Of a DNA stretch of 64,000 nt, positions 63,712-64,000 are shown one piece after another (positions within the stretch are counted from its first letter, which is position 1; every line of letters starts with the position of its first letter). The notes under the pieces were generated by a model. It was not told the origin of the DNA and did no database searches. It was given only the letters and a program-made list of their open reading frames with translations. The translations under genes were made by a program, and so were the position numbers. Source of the DNA: Deltaproteobacteria bacterium (GTDB taxonomy: Bacteria > Desulfobacterota > Syntrophobacteria > Syntrophobacterales > Syntrophobacteraceae). The DNA lies in NCBI GenBank assembly GCA_021780695.1, contig JAJXYD010000019.1, positions 1 through 64,000 on the forward strand. Reading direction: 5' to 3'.

Positions 63712-64000
63712 TCACCGCCGGCCCATTTGCTTATCAAGGATGCCGCGCACAAGAGCGGCAAGCTCTTCGACTACAACCGGCTTCAGGAGAAAGCCTCGAA
63801 CCCCCATGGCTCTTGCCTTTTCAAGGTCTATCTTCTCACTGAATCCGGTACATAAAATTATCGGTTGATCGGGCTTAAGGCATAAAATCTCTTTGACAAG
63901 TTCAGCGCCGGTCATCCTGGGCATGGTCATATCCGTAATCACCAGATCGAAGGGTTTGTCTTCAGCCCGGCCGCGAAAGACCTGCAATGCCTGTTCCCCG
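63712..64000 (-). CDS. Receiver-domain protein, N-terminus outside the window
   Basis: The last 95 codons of a gene that continues past the edge. LVITDMTMPRMTG contains the acceptor Asp, LCTGFSE the Thr and FLLKPV the Lys of a receiver domain. The sequence resembles the C-terminal receiver of hybrid sensor kinases. Whether it is a hybrid kinase or a stand-alone regulator cannot be seen. 63523-63711 holds no recognised feature. Confidence 0.85.
   Translation of the reverse strand, partial: GEQALQVFRGRAEDKPFDLVITDMTMPRMTGAELVKEILCLKPDQPIILCTGFSEKIDLEKARAMGVRGFLLKPVVVEELAALVRGILDKQMGRR

Overview
The window looks like a chromosomal piece of a Gram-negative anaerobe, most probably a Desulfobacterota (former Deltaproteobacteria) sulfate reducer or syntroph. 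The evidence is lpxC (lipid A synthesis), a large heterodisulfide-reductase (Hdr) type electron-transfer operon with MvhD, several NtrC-style regulators and candidate sigma-54 promoters. The lineage is an inference from gene content; no rRNA gene is present. TTG and GTG starts are common.

Layout. (1) 1-1400: a basic small ORF and an SDR oxidoreductase on the plus strand. (2) 1401-24113: an unbroken minus-strand run. Read in transcription order it is moaA, pheA, aroD, yicC, a TPR membrane protein, tRNA-Tyr, tRNA-Thr, tuf, then the S10, spc and alpha ribosomal clusters from rpsJ to rplQ. The run includes secY, adk, map, infA, rpmJ and rpoA and ends in a strong terminator. The str genes (rpsL, rpsG, fusA) are not beside tuf. 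(3) 24485-27961: a TetR-type regulator with an unusual N-terminal extension, overlapping acpP, then a Cache-domain chemoreceptor. (4) 28067-44500: the most interesting region. A minus-strand operon encodes a Cys-rich small protein, an HdrA-NfnB/GltD fusion, MvhD, an FdhB/FrhB-like protein, a double HdrA with a response-regulator receiver domain embedded in it, HdrC and HdrB. A PAS histidine kinase follows. Facing the operon on the plus strand are a histidine kinase with an N-terminal Rossmann (NAD(P)-binding-like) domain and a sigma-54 response regulator. A REC-PAS-kinase hybrid converges on them. (5) 44811-55055: ankyrin protein, PilZ protein, HAD phosphatase, a decayed relBE-type toxin-antitoxin pair, class II aldolase, L,D-transpeptidase, alanine-zipper lipoprotein, GNAT, acuB-acuC, a lytic transglycosylase and ndk. 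(6) 55682-64000: galE, a DUF2007-DUF3786-like protein, thrC, lpxC, a Pif1-type helicase and the end of a receiver-domain gene cut by the window edge.

Working model for region 4 (inference). The Rossmann-domain kinase reads the NAD(P)H or redox state and phosphorylates the sigma-54 regulator. The regulator could bind two copies of the dyad TTGTATAA-N3-TTATACAA at 39782 and 39971. That would activate a -24/-12 promoter at 39600-39615 driving the hdr operon. The receiver domain inside HdrA closely resembles that regulator's receiver, so the enzyme itself may also be phosphorylated, by this kinase or by the one encoded just after hdrB. That kinase gene has its own -24/-12-like promoter. A bifurcating or confurcating redox enzyme under direct two-component control is the best candidate here for an undescribed system.
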